Assembly: GCA_020726505.1 (NCBI GenBank)
Contig: JAHLEZ010000019.1
Span: forward strand, 124,001 to 188,000
Origin: Leptodontidium sp. MPI-SDFR-AT-0119
Lineage: Eukaryota > Ascomycota > Leotiomycetes > Helotiales > Leptodontidiaceae
Direction of reading: 5' to 3'
Length of the DNA: 64,000 bases
The notes beneath the pieces were generated by a model that saw only the letters and a list, made by a program, of their open reading frames with translations, did not search any database and was not told where the DNA came from. The position numbers and the translations under genes are program-made. Positions 11,017-24,000 of this stretch are shown here, piece by piece. Each line of letters begins with the position of its first letter. Position 1 is the first letter of the stretch.

Positions 11017-14000
11017 TTAGCCACCCTTTCGCTCATTGGCATGAATTGGCAGCTTCTCGGCATGAGGCTGTCCCTCTCCAGCACTCTTCATTTCCGAACT
11101 AGCAGCCTTCTTCTTAGACTTCTGGATCTTTTGCCAGTTGCCAGGTGCTCCTTCGCTCTTCGAGGCTCTAGTGTGCCCATTCAACTTTGATACCGCTGGG
11201 ATCTGGCTTGGCGGAACACCATTCGAAGGTCCAGATTTCTGGGTAGTCTTGACCGGTACGCAGTTGGTTTTCTTTTCAGCCGGCTCGAATTTTCTGTTTG
11301 CCGTTGGCGACGGAGTCCGCGTTTCGTAGACAGGGGATAAATGAGACAAATCATCTCGGTTGTAATCCTGACCAAGCCCAATGTCCAGAGGAGATACTCC
11401 ACCATTGTGACGAGCCAACTTGTTGCGAGAGCTTGGTGACAGTCGGAGGTGCCCGTTCAATTCTGCTGGCAGTAAGCCGGTTGGTGGATTGATTGGTTGA
11501 GGAACTTGTCCATTTGAAGAATCCAGACTGGAAGATGTACTTGTAGTATCACTCTTCAGTGGTGTAGACCCATTCACAACCATTGGAGGCTCGATTCGGG
11601 CTTCTTGTCGATTGTCCCGAGGTGTCACCTGCCCAGACAAATCTTGATCGCCGAATTCGTCACTTCCAGTTCTAGACGCCTGGGAAAGTGAGTCCAAGGA
11701 TCCTACAAAGATGTCACTACTTCGATCCTCGGAGATGGGTCCATCGCTAATCGAAGCCTGCCAATTCGGTATCGACAGTGGTATTGGATTTGAACCATTG
11801 ACGACGACGGGTGTTTGACTGTTCAAGGCTCTTAAATTGGTGTTGGAAACGCCGTTTTGTGAAGCGAATGATGCCAGAGGAGCACCTGTCGAGAACGACC
11901 TGTCATGCCCCAACGGTGAGGGGGATCGGGAAGGTCTCTTCAGTCTATCGAGAATAGACTGAGGGAGCTGCTCAGCTGACAACCGACGGGGACCTGCTCG
12001 GGAATGACCAAGGTCACCAAACGTAGGGATTGGCATCGGCGCACTCGCCTGTCTTCTCCAGAATTGTGTTGGATCATTGACATAGTAGCCAACATACTCC
12101 TTAGGTGTCGGATCTTCAGAAGCCGGTAGCGAGCCATAGCTAGATTCTAAAGCGGATTCTGAATTCTCATCCGGGATGAAGCTTGGGATGGTATTTCCGT
12201 TAACAGGCCGCATATGTTGATAAATACCCAGACCAGGATGCGGCATCCCATTTCCGTTCATAGAAAGCGGCACTGGTCCCGATCGCGATGCCGGCTGGGA
12301 CTGCGATCTCAATGCGCTGTTCGACTGAGCGCCTTGGCTTGTACCGTTGGTCACTGTCGACCGGTGCATACTTCTTCTCAATTCCGGAACGGCTGAGCTC
12401 AAGGACGGCGAGGAAGGATTTGTCGTTGGAGTTTGGTACCCATACATACCCGGAGTCGCTGGGTAGTGAAGAGGGTAAAAGTACATATCTGGGCGTATTG
12501 GTGCGGTCAGCGGAGGCTGATCAAACGAGCTTGTTCGATTTCGATCCGTCGCATGCTGTTTACTTGGGACCCCATTGGCCTGGCCTTGTCCTTGAGATTG
12601 GGCATACGCTTGGTTCTGCAGACCTTGCGCATATAATTGAAGACGAAGACTGTTTTCTTGTGCTTGAAGAACTGAGTAAGTGGCAAACAGATCGTTATGT
12701 AGCTGCGCTTGAGCTTGACGTTGGAGCCAGGCATCCTGTTGTGACATATTTGGTGGAAGGCCTGGTATGTACCCGGGGTTGTGATCAAATGCACCACTCG
12801 ACGCTCGTCGATTGCTATTGCCGTTTCGGTTGTGCTGATTATGCCGCCCTCCTCCTCGATGGCCCCCACCTCGTCCACCACCTCGACTCGACTGCGAACT
12901 ACTTCGCAAGATTGGTTTTGGCTTCTGGGGCGGCCTCGTAAAGGTATTGGTCTGCTTTTCTTCGCTCGGGAACACATACTGTTCACAGCACTCTTCAAGC
13001 TTTCCTTCAGCAATCAAGTCGAATGCCCTCCTGAGCTCTATATGTACGCCACGAAAGGATATATCGTCGGCTGTGTTCCCTAGGTTGCGGCCAACGTTAA
13101 AAGGCTCCTCGACGCACAATCGATTCCCGAATCCGGTATTCCATTTCTTTTCGGCTTTCGTCAATTGCTTGCCATAACGTACAGAAACAACACCATTGTC
13201 GAGGTCGAATTCATGGCCATAAAATCGGAAGAATTGAAACAGGAGTTCTCCGAGAGTTTCTGTATTCTTACTCCCAAATCCCTCTAATGCCTCGAGATCG
13301 TCTGCGAAAGCGCTCTCGACACCATCTTTGGGAGGAAGTTTATTATGCGGCCGCTGATGTAATGCTGGAAGTATCGGAGGATTTCGACTTTGAAGGAAGA
13401 ATATAATCATGCATATCCAAGTGTACGAACTCAGTGTGCAGCCGAAAGCTAAGACATGTCAGACAAGTACCCATAGGGTGTGGTGATGTGCGCTTACCCG
13501 CATCATTGAGTATCCTCTTCTTTGTCCAATGTTTGACGATCATGGCCAGTTGTCGTACTCGAGGGTCGATTTGCACATACGTCCTAATCATGCGTGTGTT
13601 CTCCAGAGCTAATGGATTATTTACGTTCATGTCGCACGCAAGAGATAGTTCTGGATCCCATATCTTGACGATTGGTACCTTGGCATTTGGCACACATATG
13701 ACCTTTTCCATCCCATCTGCTCATGGTTAGTGTTGATCTGGATACGAATCGGCACCGCTCACTCTTGGCTAGAAGGTCGGCAACCATGCACACTCCCTCC
13801 ATCTCTTTCCACTCTGTCGTGATACATATATCCACTGCAACCACATTAGCCCATTCCAACCAACCACAATGCGATCCACTAACCGTCAGAGTCGTCTGTG
13901 GCAAGCATGTTGCCAGAAGATCCGAAGACATGTACCCGTATGTCATGCCCAGGCCACTTCCCATTGAACATGTCTTCGAGTTTCTGGACCAGCGTTTCCC

Positions 14001-14880
14001 GATTCTTGTCGCTCTTCGGAGTCGGTAATAACCGATCATACATCTCTCGCATATCGGTTGATAGTTTCCTCTCCTCATCCTCAGACAATTTGCTTTTGAT
14101 TTTCGCGGGGTCAAGCCTTTCCAGTTTCTTGTCCCCTACACTGTAAGCTATCCGCCGTCTGGTATTCGCCATGGCCGTCTCATATTTACACCCACCTCTC
14201 TTTGCCGGATGGGGCTTCGGTGGGAGGGGAATATTCGATTCTGAGTACGCGGAACGCGGTGAGTGATTGTTCGTCGCGTTCGGGGATGGTTCTCGAGACT
14301 CGTATGAAAATTTTCGAGCATGTTGATGTGGTGTCGAGGGCACAGAACTTGATTGCTGCGAGAAGTTGGTATTATGGTGCTGTGCGTGAGGTCGTATAGG
14401 GAGTTGGTTCAACTCCGCCTTCTTGCCCGGCATCTTGGCTGCTTTGTCCTTCTCTGTTATGAGCGCGCGCTCTCCTTTGCTGGATTTCCGAACTTCCTTA
14501 TTCCCATGACCACCCCGACCAGACGAATTGTTGGTTCTTGCCGTGGTGCTACCACCTGAGCTGGATCGTTGTCCAGGCACAGCCTGAATGTGATGTGGAG
14601 AGAGCAAAGGCGGAAGTGGCGAAGACTGAAGACGCGATGTTCTCCCGGCGGTGATCAGTCGATTGTATTGAGCAAGTTGGGCTTGGTGGTATGAGGATTG
14701 TTGGGGCAGAAGAATCGGGATCAGATCCAGTTGGGGCGGGAGCTGAGAGCTTACAGCAATAGTCGGCGGCGGGGAGGAGCTGGGAACAGCAGCAGCGAGG
14801 GTGTTGCGCCGAACGAGACGCGACCACTGAGTAGCCTGATAATGATACTGAGAATTACCAGAAGACGGCTGGCCCTCCAT
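11017..14880 (-). CDS. Cid1-family non-canonical poly(A)/terminal nucleotidyltransferase
   Basis: The product has 1239 residues. Exons are 13884-14880, 13763-13834, 13498-13716 and 11017-13448; introns are 46-49 bases. Residues 1-240 are disordered and rich in Ser, Gln and Pro. The nucleotidyltransferase core follows: GS motif at G320-S321 (FGSSGNMLAT) and the DVD pair at D332/D334, with the third acidic residue probably in ACDMNVNN. The central domain reads VRQLAMIVKHWTKKR, then TLSSYTWICMII. The PAP-associated segment lies near residues 494-522 (LLFQFFRFYGHEFD). About 620 further residues are low complexity, with an RGG-like box at 618-631. The family adds A or U to RNA 3' ends (S. pombe Cid1/Cid13, Aspergillus CutA). 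The added nucleotide cannot be read from sequence. The long tail is far larger than the core and suggests RNA or protein scaffolding. Confidence 0.93.
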
Positions 14881-17800
14881 TCACTCACGACTGCGGGGAG
14901 TCGTGCTGTGGTGTAGGATCGCTCTGGGAGTGGGAGTGGTGAATGTGGAAGTGGAAGTGGATGGTGGATTGGTGTTGTCAGACGAAAGAGGCACAATCAG
15001 CCCAATGCTAGCACTGACGGTCGATGGCGAGGATATTCTGCCAGTCTGCTTCTAAACGAGTGAATGGGGTTTTCTGTGTTGCTGGCTGGCTCGTCGTCGG
15101 GGACCGAATGAGAGCGTAAAGCGTGGATGTAGGTGGTTGATGTCTTGGGTCGTTACCCCCTTCCTTCTGCAACGAACAGTCGTCCTGGGAGTCGAGGCTG
15201 CTTGCTGGCTGGCTGGCAGATTCGCAGCGAGGAGTAGAGCAAAGTGCGATCGGAGAGGAAGTTGGGTATCTAGACAGGAGAATGAAAGGTCATCAGTCAA
15301 GGGAGGAGGAGGAGGAGGTGGTGGTGGTGGTGGTGGTGAAGAGAATTGCTGGAGGTGTTGTGCTTTGTTCTCAGAAAGTAGAGCAGAGTAGGAAAGTGGT
15401 ACAGTACGGGATGGGGTGGTAGGGATTCAACACGGAGACGTGAATAATAGAACGGTGGCCCAGGCTGGGCCTAGCGCCGTTGAGTGGGCCGGCAGTAGCA
15501 CTGCACTTTGCTTGGCTTGCCCTGGTCCGACAATAAATAGCTGCAGTACTGTACCATCCATCCATACCTACCCAATACCGTACAACCTTGAAAGTGAGGG
15601 GAGAAGAGGAGGAGGAAATCCAAAGGAATAATAGGGGAGAGAGTATTTCCATAGTTTCTGCATAATCAATTTCAACCCTCTTCTTACGAGCCTTGAGCCG
15701 TTCAAAACACAAGTTCCGAGGTCCGTTGCACCTTTTTGGCCCAGCATCAACTACAAACCAAAAGTATGGTGCAGGAGGCATAAAATTGTCTTGTCTTGTC
15801 TAGCTCCTATGTAAACTTTGCTTGTCAACAGCCATCCGTCCAGTCAAGGGGGCCAAATTCTGTTTCTGCAGTTCTCGGCCTAGAAGATGTTGTCTGCTTC
15901 TTTCTCTCCCTCCAGTATAAATAAAGAAACCTGGAAGGCTTCGACGGGTCACACACTCTTGACGTTGCGTTCCTAATATGGCTCGAGACTTTATCCGCCC
16001 GCCAGCAAAACAAAACACGAGTTCTTTGTGCGCGCTGGCCAATGATACCATGCCATACGATCTGATCTTCTCTTTTCTTCCCTCCAGACTACTTTGAGCT
16101 AGAATTGACTCAATAGCCAGCCAGTGCAGCCATGGCGACTCTGTCTTAGTTCGTTGTGATGAGAATAACCGCCAGCCCTCCACCATCAGTCAGTCACTTC
16201 CTTCCTACTCACTCACCACCTCACCTTGAAGGATGCCCCAAAGGTCCCCAAGGTATAAGTTCCGGGGACAGCGGGAGAAAGAAACGGGATTGTATCTTTG
16301 CCATCTCTGCCATCTCTGCCATCCTTCTGTCCCCAGTTTCCAGCCCATCTGGCCCCAAGACTTCAACAACCAACTCTGTCTCGAGCGCCTTCCTTTTCCG
16401 TTCATTACAACACCACAGATCTGCAGCAGCGCTGAGTCAAGTCAGATCAGACTGAATATTCCCTCCAGTCTGACCCGACACGACGCTTACAGTGCCATAC
16501 CAGCCTACCAAATCATACAAATGCTACTTACTTACTGTATCTTTCAGCCCTTTGCTGCATTCCCTCGTACCGAACGAAGTAATCATCCAGACGGATTCAT
16601 ACCGGCTCCCTGAGTTCCTGTCCTGTTCCTGTTGCTGATCCTATCTCCCTCGTTCGATGCTATATTTAATCACCGTCTCGGCAGTGCTGAGCGTTGAGTC
16701 TCAGTCAGGGCAATCAATCACACGAAAAGAGAATCGAAACCTGAAGTCAGTCGAGGTTGTCTCCTCTATCAGATTCCAGCCCCCCCGTTCCCTCCCCCTT
16801 TTCGATCCTTTAATTCCCAACAGCCGACTGCCGTCTGAGACGAAACCGTTTCGCGGTTGAGCAAGCACCCGTGATTTCGGCCCTGAAAGATCCAGTTCAA
16901 GTGCCGTAGGTTCTCAGAAAAACCAAGCTATCATTATCGTCTGAAAAGGTCCGTCAAATTATGACAGCAGATTATGAAGGTAATGAATGAATGTATGTAC
17001 CCGGATGCCTCTCTCTGTGCCTGAATATTCCAAGTGAAACCCAGCCAAACCGAGCCCCAACAACACCAGCAAGCAATTCCCACAAACCCCATATCATTTC
17101 CGAGTCAGGTCAAAGCCAGCCAGTCGTGTAAAGGGCACTGCAGGGCACCGCAAACCGCAAGCTCAACCCGCCGGAAGCTACCCCGCATAGGCCACGCGAA
17201 GTGTTCCTGGCTGGCCCTGATTCTGACCTGCCTGTGGCCTCACCTCACCAGAAACCACGGGTCTCAATCCAGGTCTCCTCAAGCTTGAGCAACCATCTAC
17301 CCACCCACCCATCAGCAACCACAGCCAACAAAATAACCTTCACCGGCCCACGCGGTTTGTATCAGGCTGCACGAAGACACAAAGCCGGACCATACCGAGC
17401 TAGACTAAAACCCGTACCATACCAGCTGTCACAATCCTTCCAAAAGACAAAAATCCGGGGAAACGGCCAGCAGTCCAGTCCAATCCAATCCCATGAACAC
17501 GGGATACGGGTGGTATCAATCAATTCTCGAAAAGAGAATCTGGCGTATCCGGCCTGGCCTGCCCTGGAAAGCAAGCAAGCCGCACCGTTGGTAGACCGGG
17601 CCCCTTGGCCGAACGAACGACGCCACATCCGCTGCAGCATGCTGCACTCCTGCGGTCCTGTCCTGCGCTCCCCTCTGAAGTCTGAACTTCCAAAGGGCTT
17701 AGCTTGGTTGGGCTGTCTGTGGTTCACTCGATACTTAGCATCCGAGCCCTGCCCTGTGCCCTGGGCCGGCCCTCATCGTCGGATTCAGGGGGGCATGAGA

Positions 17801-19864
17801 AAGTCAAAATCAGTTTCACTGTTAGATGATGACAAGGAAGTCCTAACATACATCCATAAGAAGGAGAACGAGAAGCTTGGATCTCTCTCTGAACGAGATT
17901 TTCTTATGATTGACTTACAGTATGGTACTTGTATGGCGAGGTAAAAGGTAAAAAGCTAGCATTATCCAACAGACAACACCTGCTGCCCCTCATCATCAGA
18001 CTTTACAGAGGGAGTCTTTGTTTGATGGGGAGGTTACCGGAGTTAGAGGAGTATGCTTAGGATACACCAATGAGAAGCAGCGCTTGTTTTGTAGAGATCG
18101 ACAGGGACATGCCATAATATTTCATCTCATCTTACCCTTTGATATTGAAACGGTATATAAGGACGTGCTGAGCATAACCCGAACTATGGCTTCTAGGATA
18201 CCGAGACCTTTTTTCTTGGGGGTACTTTAGGGAGAGACAGAATGTTGAGATGAGATGCTCGCACTGACGAACTAGTCCCTCTCTTGGATTAGATTGTATT
18301 GGACTAACCTTCTACATCTATGATGTCTACGATTCAGCCCGGTTGTGCGATTTGAAAATTTCGATATGAAATCCATCCCCCGGATCTTGTCCTGATCCAA
18401 AATTTCCAGATCGTGGAGAGCTAAGTAAGAAAATCAAGACCGGACCAGAAGTACGTCCATGGTTACAAACTCGGCAGATTCAAGAACGACTTTTCTTACA
18501 GCCGCAGCTAAACCCCGCATGGACGAACAATGGATATCGTTCTTCTCAGAGCCTCATGATGCGATCGATATCTGAAAATGCATTTGGATCTTCACAGCGC
18601 CAAGCCTTTTTCACTCTTCTCTTCTCACCACCTTTTCATAATTGCACATCGTCAAAGTCCTCTCAAAACCATTCAACCCCCCCAACCTTTTCAACATTAC
18701 AAATATTCACATCCTCTATGCATCCTAACCATCCCTCCTCCCGATACCATTATCACATAATGGCACTCACCCGGCCATCATGGAAACCGCGGAACCCAAG
18801 TCTCATCAATTCCGTCATCAACCCTCTCTCCTATCCCTGACGGGTTACTTCATCGAATAATCGACTCACACTCAAATCTCAGACTTCCAGATCGGCATTC
18901 CTACCCGCTCTTGTCCTTCACCTACCCCACAAAAAAGGCTTTCATCCTCTTGAACACTGTCCATGCATCTGCATTTCAATCAGCCTCACACGGCACTTCA
19001 GCTGCCCGCATTGAAGTGCAGGAAGGAAACCAGGGTAGGGTAGGTGGGATTTGATCCTCGAGTCTTATCCAGTCCTATCCTATCCCATCTGCAATTCCTC
19101 TTGATAATCGTCATACCTCAACAAACTCACCAATAACATCCTCCCTCACAGTAAAAAAAGGAAGCAAGTCCGCAACCAATGAAAACCGAAACTCTTACAG
19201 CGAAATACCTCCGATTCGCCAACATCCATCAAGAACCCTCATCATAATCCCGACAACGGAAAATGGAAAATACTTCTACCTCGCCTTGCATACCATACCG
19301 TACAGGTTAAATGGAAAATGGTAGCCTCGCGCTCGGCATCCTCGGAGCGCGATACATCCATCCATACAAGCTAGCCTCGCGTGTCTGACTGTCGGGCACG
19401 TCATCATGTGTCTTTCCCCGTCCTTAGAAATCAAAGCAAATCCCTTACCCATGCCGTCTCTCTTATTCTTAAGAACCATACCTATCTCCTCACATTCGTT
19501 ACTGTATTCCTGATCTCAACACTTTCTCCCCCTTCCTCTTCCGAAGGATAAAGGAGAATCCTAGATTTTGAGAATCAGGTTCGTGGACTGGATTGTTGTT
19601 TGTTCCGTCGAGCTGAGCGAGCTGCGCTCCGGAACTTTCGGCTCGATAACAAATCTCGATAAGGAGTGAGCAACACAACACAGCACAACGACACGGTGAC
19701 GTCTGACAAGCAGCCAGACAAAGGGACGGCTGAATCTCACACGACGAGACGAGAAGGGGTTTTTGTGTTACCCCTTTGGAATCAAAACCATTCTGCGGAA
19801 GGAAGTCTCTATGAAGTGTGGAGGAGGATTGAGAAAGCTTAGATTGAGAGCCATGTATCTCAAA
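14881..19864. other. Five-kilobase divergent spacer, no gene seen
   Basis: This lies between the divergent nucleotidyltransferase (-) and four-helix protein (+) genes and must hold both promoters. It has GGA then GTG trinucleotide repeats at 15302-15338, three copies of a TGCCATCTC-like unit near 16299-16322, and many pyrimidine tracts. Reading frames here, including a 247-codon one at 17201-17944, look compositionally random and lack domains, so I annotate no gene. A 5' UTR intron or a noncoding RNA could be hidden and would need transcripts. Confidence 0.55.
15302..15338. repeat. GGA/GTG trinucleotide repeat
   Basis: GGA units pass into GTG units without a break, in the upstream region of the nucleotidyltransferase gene. 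Confidence 0.9.
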
Positions 19865-21088
19865 ATGGTGCCGTACTCGGGGACGAGGTATGTACCTTTT
19901 CTGTTTTATTCTTCACTTCTCCAGTTCAACTTCTCTACTTTCTATTCATACACGCCGAATGCAAGACGAAGTCGCGTACTCTCTTCAACCATATCACCAA
20001 ACGAAACAAAACATCCACTCTTCCAAACGAAACAAATAAACAAACCGAAACAAGCCACATACTTCTCCTCACAAGCACGAGGCGCTCATCACACCTCCAC
20101 CCCCTCTCCCTATCCTTTCAAAATTCGAATCGAACAAAACATCCCAAGATACCTACATACCCACCCCGGTGGACACAGATACTTAAGCTAACCACTACCA
20201 CTCCAAAACAGGACAATAACACTAACAGTCGCCCTCGCAACCCTAACCAGCAACATCCTCTCCGCACTCTTCTTCTACCAACTCCCTGACGACCCGTACC
20301 ACCTGGCCAGTAATTTCGGGTGGTATCTGCACTTCGCGAACTTATTGAGCGTGTTTGGATTTATTGGGGCGTTAAGGGTATGTCCTCCTCTTCTTTCCTC
20401 CCTCTTCTCATCCTCATCCTCTTCTGCTATGAGGAAACTCTACAGAAATCTCCCTCCGATTTCTTCTCTCAAAGAGTATATATCTATGGGACTTTTAGTT
20501 CCATCACATCATATCATGTATGAATAAATAAACTAACACCAACCTCCCCAGCAACACGCTCCCTCGGTAGCAATCTTCGCCAACTACCTCATCCTCGACA
20601 CCCTCCTCTCCACCGTCCCGCGCTTCCTAATCCTCCTCACAATAACATCCTTCTCCTCCTCCATCTGCCAGCCCTCCACAACACTCAACCCTTCATTCCT
20701 CTCCCACCAATCCCAATCTCAATCCCAACTCCCCTCCCTCACATCCCCCAATAACAACCCCTCCTCCTTCACCTCAGAAGACATCCTCTACGCCCTCGCC
20801 CCCATCCGCCCCCCCCACAGCGAGTACCTTAGCCAATCGGACTTCACGCCCGAGAGTTGCATGCGGACTGTTTATCTGGGACAGTTGATGCTGGGTGCGG
20901 GCGTGGTGGTAGCGACTGTTCTGCAGCTGGTGGGGGCGTTGTGTGTTAGGGGGTATGCGAGGGTGCTTTGGGTTAGGGAGATGAGGGAGGAGGAGATGGC
21001 GCAGATGGCTATGATGGCTAGGGTTGAGGGGGAGAGTGGTGCGGGGATGGACGGGGAGAGGTTTAGTGATGAGAGAGGGAAGGTGTAG
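19865..21088 (+). CDS. Four-helix fungal membrane protein, function unknown
   Basis: The product has 241 residues. Exons are 19865-19887, 20212-20377 and 20552-21088; introns are 324 and 174 bases. The start is ATG 19865 (MVPYSGTRTITLT); an in-frame ATG at 19811 would add 18 residues. Four hydrophobic segments are visible: TLTVALATLTSNILSALFFY, the ANLLSVFGFIGAL segment, YLILDTLLSTVPRFLILLTI, and near the C-terminus a GQLMLGAGVVVATVLQL helix followed by VRGYARVLW. A Ser/Pro/Gln-rich loop and two cysteines lie between helices 3 and 4. The pattern resembles a family of small fungal tetraspanning proteins of unknown role. The acidic, Met-rich C-terminus is probably cytosolic. The first intron is unusually long for this window. 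Confidence 0.75.
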
Positions 21089-24000
21089 AGTTGATCTTGG
21101 GGTTGATTGCCCCTTTGATTTTGAGGTTTTGGATTTGGATCTGGATGTGGATACCATACAGCAGAGGGGGAACATGAGCTTCCCAACGAACGAATGAAGA
21201 GATGGACCGAAACCTGGATACATCGAGGGGATTGTATATATACGCCCTACCGGCGTCAAGAATGTCGGGATTACAGATGAGGAGCATTGAGATCATATCC
21301 CCAGGAAGTACGGAATCGGATGGAAGGCTGGCTGGCGTTTTGGGCTGGGGTTGGGGCTGGGTTATACCACTATTTGCATTTCCTGGACGGGTATTTACCT
21401 ATATTACAAGCACATACAATACAATACAGATTCAAAAATTGGAACGAGGTGTAAGAAATAGACTGAGAGATTGTATTCGCATGGAGAGAGAGCGATTTTT
21501 ACGCACCCTCTGCGTTGGTTTGATATTTATTTGAGTACCTATAAGTACACTGCTCTAGCACTTGCTACTTAATAGACCTACCTACCTTAAAGTCCCTTCC
21601 TCATCTCGCAAGCATCCCTAACGAGCTAGCCCTTTGAGTGTAACTAGGCTTTAGATTTACTGAGCTTTTGCTTTTTACTTCCAATTCCAATTCCACTTCC
21701 AACTCCACATCCCTGTACAATATAAACTTAAATACACAGCAAAAATCTTCCAGATATTCCCACCCAGCACTAGACCCACCCTCTCATCTCGCCTCGACTT
21801 GTTTACTTAACCCCTTCGTCGCTTGCCCAATCCCAACCACCCCCTACCCCCTGTCCCTCCCCAAAAACAAGGCAATGTCGCTGAAAGTCTGAGAGTAAAG
21901 TTGGACGTCAGCAAGCAAACAAGGTATCAATAATTAAGGTGAGATTTTCTCCTTCTGAGTAGATTTTCAACTTCAAGTTTTACTATGAGGTTCGGCTCTT
22001 ATTTAGTCAGAGTGAGAAGGATTCAGAACCCGGAACAGTCTCTGTATTCGCCACGACCAGATGCGCTCTTGAAGATGTTGAGATACTTTCTTCCCTTTCC
22101 TTTATTTTATACTAGTATGATTTCGATGATTCCATCTACATGAGAGAAGATAATCTCAAGTTAGGTCAACAAAAAATAGTCTTGCGAAAAGTAATGCGCA
22201 TTCAAGTAACTGAAAAGGGCACTGGTTCATGAACCCGAATTACTTACCCCCAACTCAAGCTTTGCGTATCATATTGTAGGAAATGATGACGAATAACTCC
22301 AATCTAATTCCGAACTCCAGAACCTGAATGTTGAAGCTGCATGAACGAAAAGCCACTTCGATACTTACCCAGCGTTTTCTACTACACCAGCAGGAACTCT
22401 CGAGTATAAGCCACCCCACAAGTTCACCCTCTTCCCAATCCCAATAAGATACACATGGTAGATAGGTAGGTGGATAGCATAACATATGTGAATCCCATCC
22501 ATCCCATCCCGCCTACCGGTTCAGCTCAGCCGAATCAACAGTAGTAGTAACACAGCCGCAATCACAGACGTAACCAAGCAACGATATGACACAACAAAAA
22601 CATGACAACCACGCCCTCAAAACACATGGTAGAAACGACCTGAAATAAAATAAAATAACACAAAGGTAAAATTGATGCCTGCACGTTTTCACCTTCCGCA
22701 CCCGTTAGATAATTTACCATGCAGATCACTTCGATGAGATCGGATGCGATCAATTACACTAAGACAAAGAGTAACGCCATTTATTGGGGTACAGAGTCAC
22801 GGCGTACACTGCGTAAGGTAGTGTAAAGTAGGTAGTAGGCATGACATATTATGTTTCTAACCCTTTCAACCTGGCTGAGCTGAGCGGGTCGAGCTGGGTT
22901 GAGGTAGGTGGGTGCAACCGATTTGGGTCGTAGGGGTTGAAAATGTACCCCACCGTATAAAATGCAAAAGTACTGTTGGACAGAGCAAGAGAAGGAAAGG
23001 CGGAATGTTTTCCCGGGCTTTGCAAGCGGGTGAGGGTCGGGGTTTTGTTCTGGATCTTGTGTGATGTGATGGGATGTGAGGATTAAGGAGCGGGGGCTGA
23101 AGAAGCGAACAGGCGATGAGGCGGATGCAGTGGAGATAAGGAGAGGAAAATCCGGAAGAGAGGGGATGACTGCAGTAATATAGCGGGCCGGAAGAACGTA
23201 TGGAGGAAGGTATATTGGGGTATTTTTGGGTGTTGATCAGAGATGATCAGAGATCAATCATGGCGGGGTCTGTATATTCGTAGTGGTGTGCTGCTATGGA
23301 GGTGGTAACCGAAAGGAGGGAAGAAAGGGCAGTACGAGAACGTTGGGTAGTTAGCTAGGTAGATGAAAAGATTGGTTGGTAGGGAATGGACAAGAACAAG
23401 AGATAAAATTAGAATTGCAAAAAGGACACTGAATGATTGACTAATGGCATGGTAATCGCGGCTTCACGATCCATGATTCTGCACTGGGAAGATGTGATAT
23501 GTAGGTCTCTGCACCTGCATCTCCTCCGATCCATCCCATGGGGAAGCTCGTCACCTACCCATTCCTCCCTCCCTCATACCTTCCCTAGATAGTAAATGCA
23601 AGTTTTTTTTTTTTTTTTTTTTTGCCTCTATCTCTCGCTTGGATTGGGTACGAATGAGGGGTTTTCAAATGGCGATATGCTCTGCCTATCCTATCAGGAA
23701 GAGAGGCGGGGTATTCCAGCTTGAAAAACTTCTGAACAAATATGAACAAATGGGGATGGAAAAAATGTTCGATAGGCAGAGCAGTGATGGAAAGACCTGC
23801 ATCATGCATAGGTAGCGTTATGCAGTCTGCAGCACAGCGAGCGCCATGCATGCAATAGGTAGATAGGCAAAGCGGGATGCTTGCTGCTTGCAGGCTCTAA
23901 CGTACTCGTACAGCAGCAGAGGGATGGTAAAACGCTGCAGCCTGTTCGCATGTTTCCAGCAGTATCGTATTTCATGGTGAGTGAGGCCTTGCTCTGTCGT

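Noticed and set aside
12288..12941. A 217-codon plus-strand frame
   Set aside because: It lies antisense within the coding exon of the Cid1-type gene and mirrors its codon pattern.
17201..17944. A 247-codon plus-strand frame upstream of the nucleotidyltransferase gene
   Set aside because: Residue composition looks random (Pro/Ser/Arg-rich without pattern), there is no domain, and other frames around it are similarly open; it is probably chance in a GC-balanced spacer.
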